Assembly: GCF_004138295.1 (NCBI RefSeq)
Contig: NZ_SCFM01000016.1
Location: 1 to 64,000 of the forward strand
DNA length: 64,000 bases
Reading direction: 5' to 3'
From: Ectobacillus funiculus
GTDB taxonomy: Bacteria; Bacillota; Bacilli; Bacillales; Bacillaceae_G
The notes beneath the pieces are model-generated. The model was not told where the DNA came from. It worked only from the letters and a program-made list of their open reading frames with translations, and searched no databases. Shown here piece after piece: positions 17,806 through 26,612 of the stretch. The translations under genes and the position numbers were made by a program. Each line of letters starts with the position of its first letter. Within the stretch, counting starts at the first letter, position 1.

Positions 17806-17910
17806 TTCCTGAAAGGACTCGAGACAGACCATATTGACCGGTATTATCAGCACAGAGTGAATGTGGAGGAAACGGTAAAAATAAGAATACTGGTCAAAGC
17901 TTATTTGTAA
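17806..17910 (+). pseudogene. Aldo/keto reductase remnant
   Basis: An open stretch reads GLETDHIDRYYQHRVNVEET, matching the SLKRLGTDYIDLYYQHR block of YhdN/Gsp69-type aldo/keto reductases. Only about 34 codons remain, followed by a stop. Opposite in strand to the LysR fragment at its left. Confidence 0.6.
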
Positions 17911-18015
17911 AGTGCTTCACTTAAACGAACGGTTAGGTTAGTTGAACAAGTTATAAATTCAATAGTTTAAATTTAGAGAGCATTTCTTTGTAATGAGGAA
18001 TGCTTTTTATTTTTG

Positions 18016-18143
18016 TTTACACTGTAAGAAGAAATTTCTAGCTAGAAGCGAATTCGACGTAGTCAGAAATTTTAGGAATACAGTGTAAGTCCAACTATGC
18101 CTCTGTGTTCGTCCAAGAGCAGGACTCGCCAAACGGTGAGTTC
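18016..18143 (+). repeat. Dispersed palindromic intergenic repeat, family A, copy 4
   Basis: Copy with ACTGTAAGAAGAAATTTCTA, GACGTAGTC, TTTTAGGAATACAGTGTAAG, CAACTATGCCTCTG and a degenerate closing hairpin. A family-B repeat lies just left of it (17917-17950). From 18144 to 18395 the DNA is very AT-rich; a 14-codon ORF with GTGAGGTG starts at 18264, which may be an ABC-operon leader or chance. Confidence 0.75.
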
Positions 18144-18395
18144 TCTTTGAAATTAAAGTTTATTTAACAATAAAAATAACATAAAAATAAATAAAAATTT
18201 ATTGAAAAACGATAAACTATGTGTTAAATTTCAAAATGACAGTAAATAAGTGAGGTGCTTTTTATGAAACAGGTATCAACCTGGAGATATTCTGGAGTAC
18301 AAAAGTGACGAAGACACTCAGTAATAAAGTAGGGATATTTAATATTATGAACAAAAGGACGAAACGTCTAAATCCATCATTAAAGGAGGACCTAT

Positions 18396-19328
18396 ATGAG
18401 CAACGAACCTATCATCAGCTTAAGGAATGTGACCAAACGGATTGGCCGAGCTACCATCATCGACGATCTTACATTTGACGTACCGCAAGGGGAAATTTTC
18501 GGCTTCCTTGGCCCAAATGGGGCTGGAAAAACCACCACAATCCGTATGATTGTTGGACTGATGTCGATTACTAAGGGTCAAATACTGATTAAGGGAAAAA
18601 ATATCAAAACCGAATTCGAGCAAGCAATCCGGCACGTAGGTGCCATCGTGGAAAGTCCAGAAATGTACAAGTATCTGAGTGGCTACCATAACCTCGTTCA
18701 TTATGCCCGCATGGTGCCGGGGGTAACTAAGGAACGGATTGATGAAGTGGTGTCGCTGGTTAAGCTAGAAAACCGCATCCATGACAAAGTCAAAAAGTAC
18801 TCGCTCGGCATGCGCCAGCGTCTGGGAGTCGCCCAAGCACTGTTGCATCGGCCGTCCCTGCTCATTCTCGACGAACCGACGAATGGTCTTGACCCGGCGG
18901 GAATTCGCGAGCTGCGCGATTATTTGCGGCATTTGACTCGTACGGAAGGAATCACTGTTATCGTCTCCAGCCATCTGTTGTCCGAGATGGAGCTCATGTG
19001 TGACCGGGTCGCTATCCTCCAGCGGGGTAAGCTGGTCGATGTGATGCCGATTCAGCATTTTACCCAGGGGAACGATCAGGTTCAAACGTATCTGATCCAA
19101 GCACAGCCGCCGGAACAGGCGTTGGCGGCTATGAGGCAGATGGATGGGGTCCAGGGGGGCAAGCTCGCTCAGGAAGGGATCGTCGAGGTCAAAACCGAGC
19201 GGGAATGCATCCCGGATATTCTGGCAGGGCTGATGCAGAACCATATTCGTATCTATGGCGTCCAGATGGTTTACCAGTCTCTAGAAGATCGATTCTTGGA
19301 AATAACGGAGGGTGGACAAATTGGTTAA
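18396..19328 (+). CDS. ABC transporter ATP-binding protein (BcrA/antibiotic-efflux type)
   Basis: 310-residue ATPase of an ABC-2 exporter. Walker A GPNGAGKTTTIR, Q-loop, signature YSLGMRQRLG, Walker B LLILDEPTNGLD and the switch His in SSHLL are all intact. A C-terminal extension of about 80 residues follows, as in bacitracin/lantibiotic-immunity and daunorubicin-type exporters. Strong ribosome binding site AAAGGAGGACCTAT. It overlaps the permease gene. Codons are visibly richer in G and C at third positions than neighbouring genes, suggesting acquisition from a higher-GC Firmicute such as a Paenibacillus-like donor. Substrate unknown. Confidence 0.92.
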   Translation: MSNEPIISLRNVTKRIGRATIIDDLTFDVPQGEIFGFLGPNGAGKTTTIRMIVGLMSITKGQILIKGKNIKTEFEQAIRHVGAIVESPEMYKYLSGYHNLVHYARMVPGVTKERIDEVVSLVKLENRIHDKVKKYSLGMRQRLGVAQALLHRPSLLILDEPTNGLDPAGIRELRDYLRHLTRTEGITVIVSSHLLSEMELMCDRVAILQRGKLVDVMPIQHFTQGNDQVQTYLIQAQPPEQALAAMRQMDGVQGGKLAQEGIVEVKTERECIPDILAGLMQNHIRIYGVQMVYQSLEDRFLEITEGGQIG

Positions 19329-20265
19329 TCTAGTGCTCAATGAAAACATGAAAATCTACCGGCGGGTGCGAACGTGGATCCTGGTCGGACTCATGTCCGC
19401 TATTGTGCTTTATATCAACATTATTGAATGGCATTCTGATGGAAAAAAGGCACAAGGCGAAGGCTGGCGGGCAGAACTGCTGCAGGAGAATCAGCAATGG
19501 AGCGAAATTTTGAAGCAGCCCAATCTCGATGAAGAGGCTCGAACGTTCTATCAGCAGCAGATTGCCGTCAATGACTATCACTTGGAGCAGAATATTCGCT
19601 CAACGGACGGTACGATGTGGGATGGCGTGAATGTTTCGGCCAATCTGATAATCGTAATTACCATTTTCACCATCATTATTGTGGGAGACAGTGTGGCGGG
19701 AGAATTTTCGTCAGGCACGATCAAGCTGCTACTCATCCGGCCGGCTAGCAGGGTCAAAATCCTCGTCTCCAAATATATCTCTTTTCTGTTGTTCGGCATG
19801 CTGTTGTTAGTTACTTTGTTTGTCATATCCGTCGCAGTGAACGGAGTCTTATACGGTTTTGGATACATGGATCTACCGTTGATCAGTATGACTGCGGAAG
19901 GACAAATCGTCGAAAGGAATATGGTCCTCAATCTGTGGAAAACGTATATGCTCAACGGTGTATCCACAGTCATGTACGTAACCTTGGCCTTTATGATCTC
20001 GTCCGCCTTCCGAAGCAGCACGATGGCTATCGGGTTTTCCATCGGCGCCTTATTTGCGGGCAATATTGTTCTGGAGGCACTTCAGCGGTTCGATTGGAGC
20101 AAGTACCTTTTGTTCGCCAACACCGATCTCACCCAGTACCTGACTGGACATCCTTTCCAAGAGGGAATGACATTGTCCTTTTCCATCGGGGTACTTGCTG
20201 TCTATTTCCTCGTGTTCAATCTAATTTCCTGGCTCTTTTTTACACGTAGAGATGTGGCAGCCTAA
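19321..20265 (+). CDS. ABC-2 type exporter permease
   Basis: Membrane partner of the preceding ATPase, about 314 residues, six predicted helices with a large first extracytoplasmic loop rich in Gln/Glu (about residues 40-100). The central GDSVAGEFSSGTIKLLLIRP is the conserved ABC-2 loop (EFSSGT). Two starts are possible: GTG at 19312 or TTG at 19321; the TTG is preferred because GGAGGG lies eight bases upstream. Same GC-rich codon use as the ATPase gene, so they were transferred together. No regulator or two-component system is adjacent. Confidence 0.88.
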   Translation: MVNLVLNENMKIYRRVRTWILVGLMSAIVLYINIIEWHSDGKKAQGEGWRAELLQENQQWSEILKQPNLDEEARTFYQQQIAVNDYHLEQNIRSTDGTMWDGVNVSANLIIVITIFTIIIVGDSVAGEFSSGTIKLLLIRPASRVKILVSKYISFLLFGMLLLVTLFVISVAVNGVLYGFGYMDLPLISMTAEGQIVERNMVLNLWKTYMLNGVSTVMYVTLAFMISSAFRSSTMAIGFSIGALFAGNIVLEALQRFDWSKYLLFANTDLTQYLTGHPFQEGMTLSFSIGVLAVYFLVFNLISWLFFTRRDVAA

Positions 20266-20501
20266 ACTTGTCGACATAGCCGATATAAATATCTTTCAGC
20301 ATTGATCATGGCTGTGCGCCTATCCCTCTAGCCTGAACGGTGGGGGATGCTCCATGATTTTTTTGTACACTTTATGAAATTTACATCAATTTCAATAATA
20401 ATTAATAGAATTGGTTCATTATCAACAAAAGATTCTATGAAATAAGCGGAATAAGTACGGTGAGTGTAGCCGGGCTAAAAGTACCTAAAGGTATACCTTT
20501 G

Positions 20502-20552
20502 GGAACACACTAAAGGACACATCATGTTCAGATGTGTCCTTTAGTGTGTTCC
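20502..20552. terminator. Perfect 22-bp hairpin covering the end of a minus-strand gene
   Basis: Arms 20502-20523 and 20531-20552 are perfectly complementary, loop of seven bases. The right arm is the last seven codons of the 20528-20830 gene and the stop codon lies in the loop. No strong T run follows, but a second hairpin (CCTAAAGGTATACCTTTGG) is at 20484-20502. Confidence 0.6.
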
Positions 20553-20830
20553 GCTATCAACTTAACTGCTCTCTCATACTCAAGTCTAACTTCTTCTTTA
20601 CTCAATCCTTTTATTTCTCCCCATACGTCATACGATTCTTTATTCAAACTATCAGCTTTCGCCCGAAATTCTGCCGCCAATACTTCATCATCATAGTATT
20701 CAGCTTCCCATGCTAAAGCGTAGTACTTAGCTCTATCCCTATAAATTTCTAAAAGACGTAGTTCTTTCTCACCTACCTTGTCGCGATATTTCTCTAATTC
20801 TATTACTTGAGAAGCCTTTGGCTTGTCCAT
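20528..20830 (-). CDS. Hypothetical soluble helical protein
   Basis: 100 residues, highly charged, predicted all-helical with probable coiled-coil: begins MDKPKASQVIELEKYRDK and contains YYALAWEAEYYDDEVLAAEF. ATG with AAAGGGGATGAAAAC. No family recognised; the composition resembles small phage or plasmid accessory proteins. It lies alone between the acquired ABC transporter and a gene-poor region. Its 3' end forms one arm of a perfect hairpin. Confidence 0.6.
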   Translation of the reverse strand: MDKPKASQVIELEKYRDKVGEKELRLLEIYRDRAKYYALAWEAEYYDDEVLAAEFRAKADSLNKESYDVWGEIKGLSKEEVRLEYERAVKLIAEHTKGHI

Positions 20831-20988
20831 GTTTTCATCCCCTTTTTAGTCTTGTATTATCTCAATTGATTCTCCCCAAAACCTAAGCTTTTTACTGCTC
20901 TCCTCAAATAATTTACCAAAGTCACTCACCTTTCTTCAACTTCAAATCTACGCTACCTGATAACTTTGTTACCGTCATGCATGCGTAT

Positions 20989-21177
20989 CTAGGATAGATC
21001 GAAAAGAACGTCGGCCGGATATGCTTGGTAAAATACTTCCCTATCCATCATTTTAGTGTCTGAGTAGGAAGATATGTCTATTGGGATTCTTTGCTTTTGT
21101 TTCTGTGAAACCCGTTTATGAGGTTTAATGCGTAATAGTCTATAATCTTTGAAAAAATCAAATTCATGTTCCTCCAA
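20989..21177 (-). CDS. Doubtful 62-codon ORF
   Basis: Opens with TTG at 21177, whose own codons contain GGAGGA, so initiation there is unlikely. The GGAGGAAC would serve an out-of-frame ATG at 21167, giving a 29-codon ORF. The product begins MEEHEFDFFKDYRLLRI; no family. Possibly a remnant of the same accessory region as the neighbouring 100-residue gene. Confidence 0.2.
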   Translation of the reverse strand: MEEHEFDFFKDYRLLRIKPHKRVSQKQKQRIPIDISSYSDTKMMDREVFYQAYPADVLFDLS

Positions 21178-21689
21178 CTTATAAATGAAAATAATACCAA
21201 AATTATAACATATTATTAAAAAACCACATTATGTTCAAAGGTTATAAATAGATTCAGATTAACAGATTTTTTAAGTTGTAGTTTCTGCTGTTAAAAGTTT
21301 GATGAAAAAACTAGGATAAACGGTTCTGATGCAAAGACTAAAGGGGTGTTTTTATAGTAAAAAGTGAAAAGAAGATCTGAACTGAAAGGTGGATTAAGGA
21401 ACTGTTGAGTGGCAATCAAGTTACTCCACTAAAGGGACAGATTGTAGATGATATCTTCTGGGAAATCGGATATTAATGTTAAAATAGATGGGGAATGTGA
21501 AGGAATGTACTTAAACTATATGGCAGTTTAGCGTAATAAGGAAATAATAAAAGAAAATGGGACAAGGGAGACCTGCTAAGTATAGGGGGAGAGGACTAGA
21601 AAGTCTTAGAAATTATTCAACAGCAATTCATATCCAAATTTGTTGAAATCTAATGGAGAGTTGCCTTACATTAATACATATTTTAAGCA
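21178..21689. other. Gene-poor stretch
   Basis: No complete gene. An open stretch around 21375-21476 reads RWIKELLSGNQVTPLKGQIV and ends in a stop, suggesting the C-terminus of a lost gene. The arsR promoter follows. Confidence 0.4.
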
Positions 21690-21718
21690 TTGACATTTTC
21701 TTATTTTGCTTTTACAAT
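21690..21718 (+). promoter_or_regulatory. Consensus promoter giving an apparently leaderless arsR transcript
   Basis: TTGACA (21690-21695), 17-bp spacer, TACAAT (21713-21718). The arsR ATG at 21725 starts seven bases after the -10 box, where transcription should begin, leaving no room for a Shine-Dalgarno. Confidence 0.7.
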
Positions 21719-21724
21719 AGTTTT

Positions 21725-22012
21725 ATGACTTTAGAACAATTGAGTGATAACCAAAGGATTAGAATATTTAACGCTTTAGCAGATGAGAAAAGGATCAACA
21801 TCATCCGAATATTATCTCAGCAAGATACACGCCCGCGATGCTCGGATATTGGAAGGAGGCTAGAAATAAGCAAATCAAATGGTTCTTATCATTTGAAAAT
21901 CTTGTCCGAAGCGAACCTGGTGCTTATTGAAAAAGAAGGGGTAACAAAATATGTTTCTTTAAATAAAGAGACATTTAAACAATACTTGCCCGGATTTTTG
22001 GCTACGTTATAA
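21725..22012 (+). CDS. ArsR-family winged-helix regulator
   Basis: 95-residue repressor with the ArsR fold: NALADEKRINIIRIL (helix 1-2 region) and a recognition helix in RRLEISKSNGSYHLKILSEA. No cysteine pair of the metal-sensing type (ELCVCDL) is visible, so the ligand may not be a metal. A longer frame back to 21653 has no ribosome binding site and crosses the promoter, so the ATG at 21725 is used. It precedes an MFS exporter by 70 bp and presumably represses it and itself. Confidence 0.85.
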   Translation: MTLEQLSDNQRIRIFNALADEKRINIIRILSQQDTRPRCSDIGRRLEISKSNGSYHLKILSEANLVLIEKEGVTKYVSLNKETFKQYLPGFLATL

Positions 22013-22082
22013 GGTAGCCAATTTTTTTCTCCATTAGTTCCAAGGTTTTATGACTATTAAACAAAGGAGAGTATAAACTAAG

Positions 22083-23414
22083 ATGAATAAACTTATATGT
22101 ACATTATGTTTAATTGTGCTGGCAGGTGTAATGAATTCAATATTATTTAATGTAACGCTGGAAGATATGGCTATTGATTTGAAAGTCAATAGTTCTGCAA
22201 TAAGTTGGATAGTTATTTCTTACACACTGGTCATAACATTTGGTTCGGGTATATACAGTAAGCTCGCTTCTTATTTTCAAATCAAAAAGTTGTTGTTAAT
22301 AGGAGTAACATTATTTACTTTAGGTTCTTTAATAGGGTATTATTCTAGCATCTTTACTGTGGTCTTGATAGGCCGTATTATTCAAGCAATGGGAGGAAGC
22401 TCATTTATCGCTCTATCCATGATTACAGCTACAAAATATATTCCTTTACCTAAACGGAACGTTGCTCTTACCCTGATAGGAGGATGTTTATCTTTAGGTT
22501 CTGGTATAGGTTTCTTAATAGGTGGATTATTTGCTTTTACATGGGGCTGGCACTCTTTGTTTCTATTAATGAGTCTAACATTACTAACAGTAATTGGTAT
22601 ATATTTTCTATTTCCTTCTGGATATGCAAGCAAAGAAAGGATAACAGAGCCCTTTGATATTCTAGGAATGTTCTACTTGATCATATTTGTCACATCATTC
22701 ATTTTAGGTGTAAAACTGAATATCTACCTGCTTTTTCTATGTATAATCTCTATATTTATATTAGGATTGCACAGTAAAAAGAAAAAAATTGTTTTATTAG
22801 TTGATCCTTCTGTATTTAGATATTTTTCTTACGATAGATTGATTTTGATTAGCTTTATTAATAATGCTGCTATGGTTGCAACTTTGTTTTTATTCCCCAC
22901 ATTGATGAATAGGGCCTTCCACTTATCAGTTGTACAGATAGGGTTCATCATTTGTATCGTTGCGATAGGTTCCTTTTTTATCAGCCTAATGATAAGAAAA
23001 ATAGTTCAGGTTATAAGTAATGGAAAGTCAATGTTTCTATCTATATTGTTACAGTTGCTTGGTTTTTGTGTCTTAGCATTTTTCGGCATTCATTCCATTA
23101 TAATGGCCATATTAGGACTTTTTTTGATATATTCAAGTTACGGGGCATTAACAGTGATTATAAACCTAGAAATACCACAACATTTAGAGCCGGAAAAAGC
23201 TGCGATGGGGTTGGGAATGTACAATCTTATAAATTTTTTAGGAATGTCATTTGGACCATCCGTCTCAAGTAGGATACTAAGTGTCTATTCCAATATTTCC
23301 TTTGTACTTCAGTGCTTCGCTGTTTTATTAGTTGTATTATTACTATTAATGTTTGTTGGAAGAAAGAATAGCCAACTTTCGTTAAAAAGAAACGTATCTT
23401 TAGAGAAGGACTGA
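22083..23414 (+). CDS. MFS drug:proton antiporter, DHA2-like (Tet(L)-related)
   Basis: 443-residue integral membrane exporter, about 13-14 helices. Features: LFNVTLEDMAIDLKVNSSAISW near the first helix (in the place of Tet(L)'s NVSLPDIA motif), the motif-A-like loop after helix 2 (GSGIYSKLASYFQIKKLL), and motif C in helix 5 (GGCLSLGSGIGFLIGG). Ribosome binding site AAGGAGAG, 13 bases before the ATG. In operon with the ArsR gene. Likely exports a toxic small molecule that also induces ArsR; the substrate is unknown. Confidence 0.85.
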   Translation: MNKLICTLCLIVLAGVMNSILFNVTLEDMAIDLKVNSSAISWIVISYTLVITFGSGIYSKLASYFQIKKLLLIGVTLFTLGSLIGYYSSIFTVVLIGRIIQAMGGSSFIALSMITATKYIPLPKRNVALTLIGGCLSLGSGIGFLIGGLFAFTWGWHSLFLLMSLTLLTVIGIYFLFPSGYASKERITEPFDILGMFYLIIFVTSFILGVKLNIYLLFLCIISIFILGLHSKKKKIVLLVDPSVFRYFSYDRLILISFINNAAMVATLFLFPTLMNRAFHLSVVQIGFIICIVAIGSFFISLMIRKIVQVISNGKSMFLSILLQLLGFCVLAFFGIHSIIMAILGLFLIYSSYGALTVIINLEIPQHLEPEKAAMGLGMYNLINFLGMSFGPSVSSRILSVYSNISFVLQCFAVLLVVLLLLMFVGRKNSQLSLKRNVSLEKD

Positions 23415-23884
23415 TGGGGTAGGTTTTTTACTAAAGAGATGAGTCTGTAATTGACCTACTCTATTTTTCTCTGGTTAGATATGTTTAAAGGGCAATTGAT
23501 CTAAGAAGGATTAATGTTCTTTTTTCGCAGGTTTCTACTGGAACTATCGTGGCAGCATTCCTGTAATAAATTCATGATCATAAGGTGGAATTGTGAATCA
23601 TTTCACTTACACTAACGGGGTGCGAGAGTTAAACAAAGGGGTGCTACGGCAGCTCTTTTTCTTGTTCCACTGGCAGGTTAGTGGTAGAGGGATTTTAAAC
23701 ACAAACATACTTAGACTCTGTTTTTTGAAAAAATGAGATCGTCCTGGAAGGACCTTTGTAAGCTCTCAGAATTACTAATATTATTTAGGATTGTCTGGCG
23801 GAAAAAGGTAAGACATATCTTTACAAATTTATGGGGATATATGGATATGCAAAAAGGTGCGCTCTAACGAGTGCACCTTTTGTT
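23415..23884. other. Intergenic stretch with a family-B repeat and a terminator
   Basis: A family-B repeat (TGTGAATCATTTCACTTAC then TAACGGGG) is at 23593-23635. At 23852-23882 a 13-bp stem (AAAAGGTGCGCTC with its partner) is flanked by A and T runs and ends transcripts of the minus-strand gene at 23885. No gene seen. Confidence 0.6.
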
Positions 23885-24631
23885 TTATGAATTGTATATT
23901 TCTCTGTTTAAATTCACAATATCCTTATGTGAAAATTCAACTTCTTTTTTTTCTGCAAGGAGCTCTGCAAACATTTCCATCACTTTATCCCGTAGTAATG
24001 GTGCTTTTTCTTTACTTGCCTTTTTCAACGCTTTCGTTAGTTCATCTTTTGTTAGCTCCGTACAGTAAGCAGGAGTTCCTGGCTGTTGTCTCCAAGAGTC
24101 ACTTATAGAACCACTATCTACTGCGTCGAATCCTAGCTCGTTTACTACGTTCATGACTACTTGTTTTTGTGATGGGTCATTACCAGCAACTGCCATCGCA
24201 ATTCGTCCACTAGAATCTTCGGATGTTCCTTCATTTTCTAAAGTATGGGCTAATAAGTTGTTGAAAGCTTTAATGATAGGTCTGCCTAATTGATTTGAAA
24301 CCCAAACACTTTCAACCATCCCGTTCTCGATTTCTTCAATTTTGCCGTCTCTAAAAGGATAATAATTTGAAGTATCTACAATGATTACTTCCTCTCCGAC
24401 TTGATCGATAATGTTCCGAATGCTTGGCAGTGCTTTTATAGGGAGAGATAGTATAAGAACTTCAATATTTGTAATTGCATCCTCTACACGCACAGGTGTT
24501 CCAGCAAGCTCTTTTCCTTCTAAACGTTCAATTCCTCGTGCATCTGCAATCTTGACATTATGCCCGTTCTTAACTAATTTTTTAGAAATAATGGACCCAA
24601 TTGGTCCTGCACCTATAATTCCAAATCGCAT
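23885..24631 (-). CDS. NAD(P)-binding oxidoreductase, F420:NADP reductase-like
   Basis: 248 residues with an N-terminal Rossmann fold (MRFGIIGAGPIGSIISKKLV, GxGxxG-type) followed by a segment IEVLILSLPIKALPSI and a C-terminal helical domain. Belongs to the NADPH-dependent F420 reductase/6-phosphogluconate-dehydrogenase-like NAD-binding group. Bacilli generally lack F420, so another substrate is likely. AGGAGGAACAATC precedes the ATG. Divergent from an HxlR regulator that probably controls it. Confidence 0.85.
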   Translation of the reverse strand: MRFGIIGAGPIGSIISKKLVKNGHNVKIADARGIERLEGKELAGTPVRVEDAITNIEVLILSLPIKALPSIRNIIDQVGEEVIIVDTSNYYPFRDGKIEEIENGMVESVWVSNQLGRPIIKAFNNLLAHTLENEGTSEDSSGRIAMAVAGNDPSQKQVVMNVVNELGFDAVDSGSISDSWRQQPGTPAYCTELTKDELTKALKKASKEKAPLLRDKVMEMFAELLAEKKEVEFSHKDIVNLNREIYNS

Positions 24632-24826
24632 GATTGTTCCTCCTAAAGAATTTGTATATCAAAGAATAATTCCGCTAACGTTACACAATCATATTTTCAG
24701 CTGAATCATTCACCTCTTATCAAACCGTAAACAAAGCATCATATGTCTTTATAAACGTATTGAGTATTTTGGTTACATATACTAGAATATAATCATTTCT
24801 CATCTTTTTGAAGAAGGCAATAAAAA

Positions 24827-24851
24827 TTGACATAGTACATTTTTTTGTACT
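24827..24851. promoter_or_regulatory. Palindromic operator over the hxlR promoter
   Basis: Perfect dyad AGTACA-N6-TGTACT at 24834-24851 directly behind a TTGACA -35 box (24827-24832). Spacing-compatible -10 is weak (around 24848-24855). Binding there would block hxlR transcription and perhaps the divergent gene. Confidence 0.6.
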
Positions 24852-24872
24852 TAACAGTAGAAAGCAGGTGAA

Positions 24873-25235
24873 ATGGTGTCTAGATTATGTAAGGATGGAT
24901 TTGACAAAAAGTGTATAAAGGAACAAAGAGAAGTATATGGTATCGCCTATACCCAAAACATACTTTCAGGCCGTTGGAAATATCTTATTCTTTGGTTTTT
25001 AAAGCCCACAGAGCGTCGTTATAGTGAAATCAAAGCTTTTTTAGGTGATATTTCACAAGGTTCTCTTACAAAGCAACTTCGAGAACTAGAAACAGATGGC
25101 TTAATTAACCGCATGGTTTATCCAGAGGTACCTCCTCGTGTTGAATATTCATTAACCTCAAAAGGGGAAGAATTCATTCCTATTATCGATTTGATGGAAG
25201 CGTTCGGAAAGAAGTTTGGGGAGCAAGCAGATTAA
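24873..25235 (+). CDS. HxlR-family redox/aldehyde-responsive regulator
   Basis: 120-residue winged-helix regulator. A cysteine pair in LCKDGFDKKC at the N-terminus could be redox or electrophile sensitive, as in HypR and YodB. The core ILSGRWKYLILWFL and RYSEIKAFLGDISQGSLTKQ (recognition helix) is typical of HxlR. ATG with AGCAGGTGAA. Divergent from the oxidoreductase; the AGTACA-N6-TGTACT operator sits in between. Confidence 0.88.
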   Translation: MVSRLCKDGFDKKCIKEQREVYGIAYTQNILSGRWKYLILWFLKPTERRYSEIKAFLGDISQGSLTKQLRELETDGLINRMVYPEVPPRVEYSLTSKGEEFIPIIDLMEAFGKKFGEQAD

Positions 25236-25396
25236 ACCAAAACGGTCACATCTATCGTTTCCCCCACAGAAATGAAAAATTAAATGGTGGATAAAGTAAA
25301 CGTTGTGGGGACGAGAAATCGTTCCAAAGGCAACTTTTTCTTTTACGATAAAAGTTTGTGAAGAAATGTACTTAAAGTAACGGGGTGCAAGAATTT

Positions 25397-25426
25397 AAAA
25401 AGCAGCGGAAGATCCGTTGCTTTTTT
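25397..25426. terminator. Terminator between hxlR and the recombinase gene
   Basis: Stem AAAAAGCAGCGGA / TCCGTTGCTTTTT (one G-T pair), three-base loop, T run on the plus strand and A/T-rich on the other, usable by the convergent genes. A family-B repeat (25356-25400) abuts it. Confidence 0.75.
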
Positions 25427-25437
25427 CTCTTCCTTAT

Positions 25438-26277
25438 CTAAAAATATTTTCTATGAAATTCTCTTCTAATACTTCCACTTAATTGAGCATAAATCCTAGT
25501 GGTCTCGCTCTTTTCGTGCCCTAGTAAACTTTGTATTACATCAATAGGAGCTCCATTATTTAATAGGTGTGTAGCATAGCTATGGCGTAATTGGTGTGGA
25601 TGGATTTCTTTGTTGATCCCTGCACGACTTGAAGTTCGTTTAATAATGTACCTCATCTGTGCAATGCTCATTTTATGTGGGTGCCGTTCAGTAACAAAAA
25701 TAGCTGGGTCTTTATCTTGACGAAGCTCTAAGTATCGTTTCAACCAAATTTCACAACGTATATTAAAATAGACTTCTCTTTCTTTATCACCCTTTCCAAG
25801 GACAATTGCAGAGCAATTTGACCAATTAATGCTATTCTTTTCTAAGGTCACAATTTCACCTATTCTACAACCTGTTGAGAACATAAACTCAAATAATGCC
25901 TTTTCCATTGGAGTAAAACAAGCTTCCCTTAAATGTTCGATTTCGCCCTCTGTTAAGAATTTGGGGATTCGTTTCCCTTGTTTAGGTTCTTTGATTTTCG
26001 CTGCTGGATTTTTAAAAATATGTCCTTCTTCGTGTGACCAGCGAAATACCGATTTAATAAATCGAATTCGATGAGCTAAACTTGATGGTTTTAGGTGTTC
26101 ACTGGACTTTGCTAAGTATTCTTTCAACTGATCTGTTGTCACTGATACAATACTCACATCGTTAAAGTGCTGAATTAATAATTTTGATTGAAGTCTATAT
26201 GCTTTCAGCGTCTGTGGAGAGAACCCTTCAATCCTTTTATCCGATTCGTAAAGTTCCCAGGCTTTTGATAAAAGCAA
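25438..26277 (-). CDS. Tyrosine recombinase/integrase (XerC/D-like)
   Basis: 279 residues. N-terminal SAM-like DNA-binding domain (about 5-85) and catalytic domain with all active-site residues: Arg in STGCRIGEIVTLE, Lys in GKGDKERE, HxxR in HPHQLRHSYATH, His in LLGHEKSETT and the nucleophile Tyr in RIYAQL. Starts at TTG 26277 with GGAGGGATATA. It stands alone; no att site or excisionase gene is visible nearby, so it is probably a domesticated or orphan integrase rather than the edge of an intact element. Confidence 0.9.
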   Translation of the reverse strand: MLLSKAWELYESDKRIEGFSPQTLKAYRLQSKLLIQHFNDVSIVSVTTDQLKEYLAKSSEHLKPSSLAHRIRFIKSVFRWSHEEGHIFKNPAAKIKEPKQGKRIPKFLTEGEIEHLREACFTPMEKALFEFMFSTGCRIGEIVTLEKNSINWSNCSAIVLGKGDKEREVYFNIRCEIWLKRYLELRQDKDPAIFVTERHPHKMSIAQMRYIIKRTSSRAGINKEIHPHQLRHSYATHLLNNGAPIDVIQSLLGHEKSETTRIYAQLSGSIRREFHRKYF

Positions 26278-26529
26278 ATATATCCCTCCTTAGATTGGTG
26301 ATATTAGAGGAATTATTGCCTTGATTTTAGAAATAAAAACATCGGATATTGAACTATCTGGCAGAATAGTTCAAGAAGAAAAGAACATGTATTCAGGGTT
26401 ATTGCATCCCTCATTACAAAAGAGATTTCCCAATAGGAAATGTTGTAAAACCATTTTCGACAATCTCATAATTTCCTCTAAGAAAACAACTACTTTGAAT
26501 CAGTGTATGGAAAGTTATAAAAAGGATTG

Positions 26530-26574
26530 TTGACATTTTAAATTAAATTTTTTAATATTTAATTGTACACAATT
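26530..26574 (+). promoter_or_regulatory. ohrR-ohr promoter and probable OhrR operator
   Basis: TTGACA (26530-26535), 17 bp, TAATAT (26553-26558), then the palindrome AATTGT-AC-ACAATT at 26561-26574, similar in core to known OhrR boxes. In the remaining part of the 26278-26612 gap no convincing gene is seen. Confidence 0.65.
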
Positions 26575-26612
26575 TAATTTTATAAAACTTAATTACTTGA
26601 AAGGGTGGGAAT

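Noticed and set aside
26321-26533. 70-codon ORF between the integrase and ohrR
   Set aside because: No ribosome binding site or family signal; the region fits a promoter area for ohrR better.
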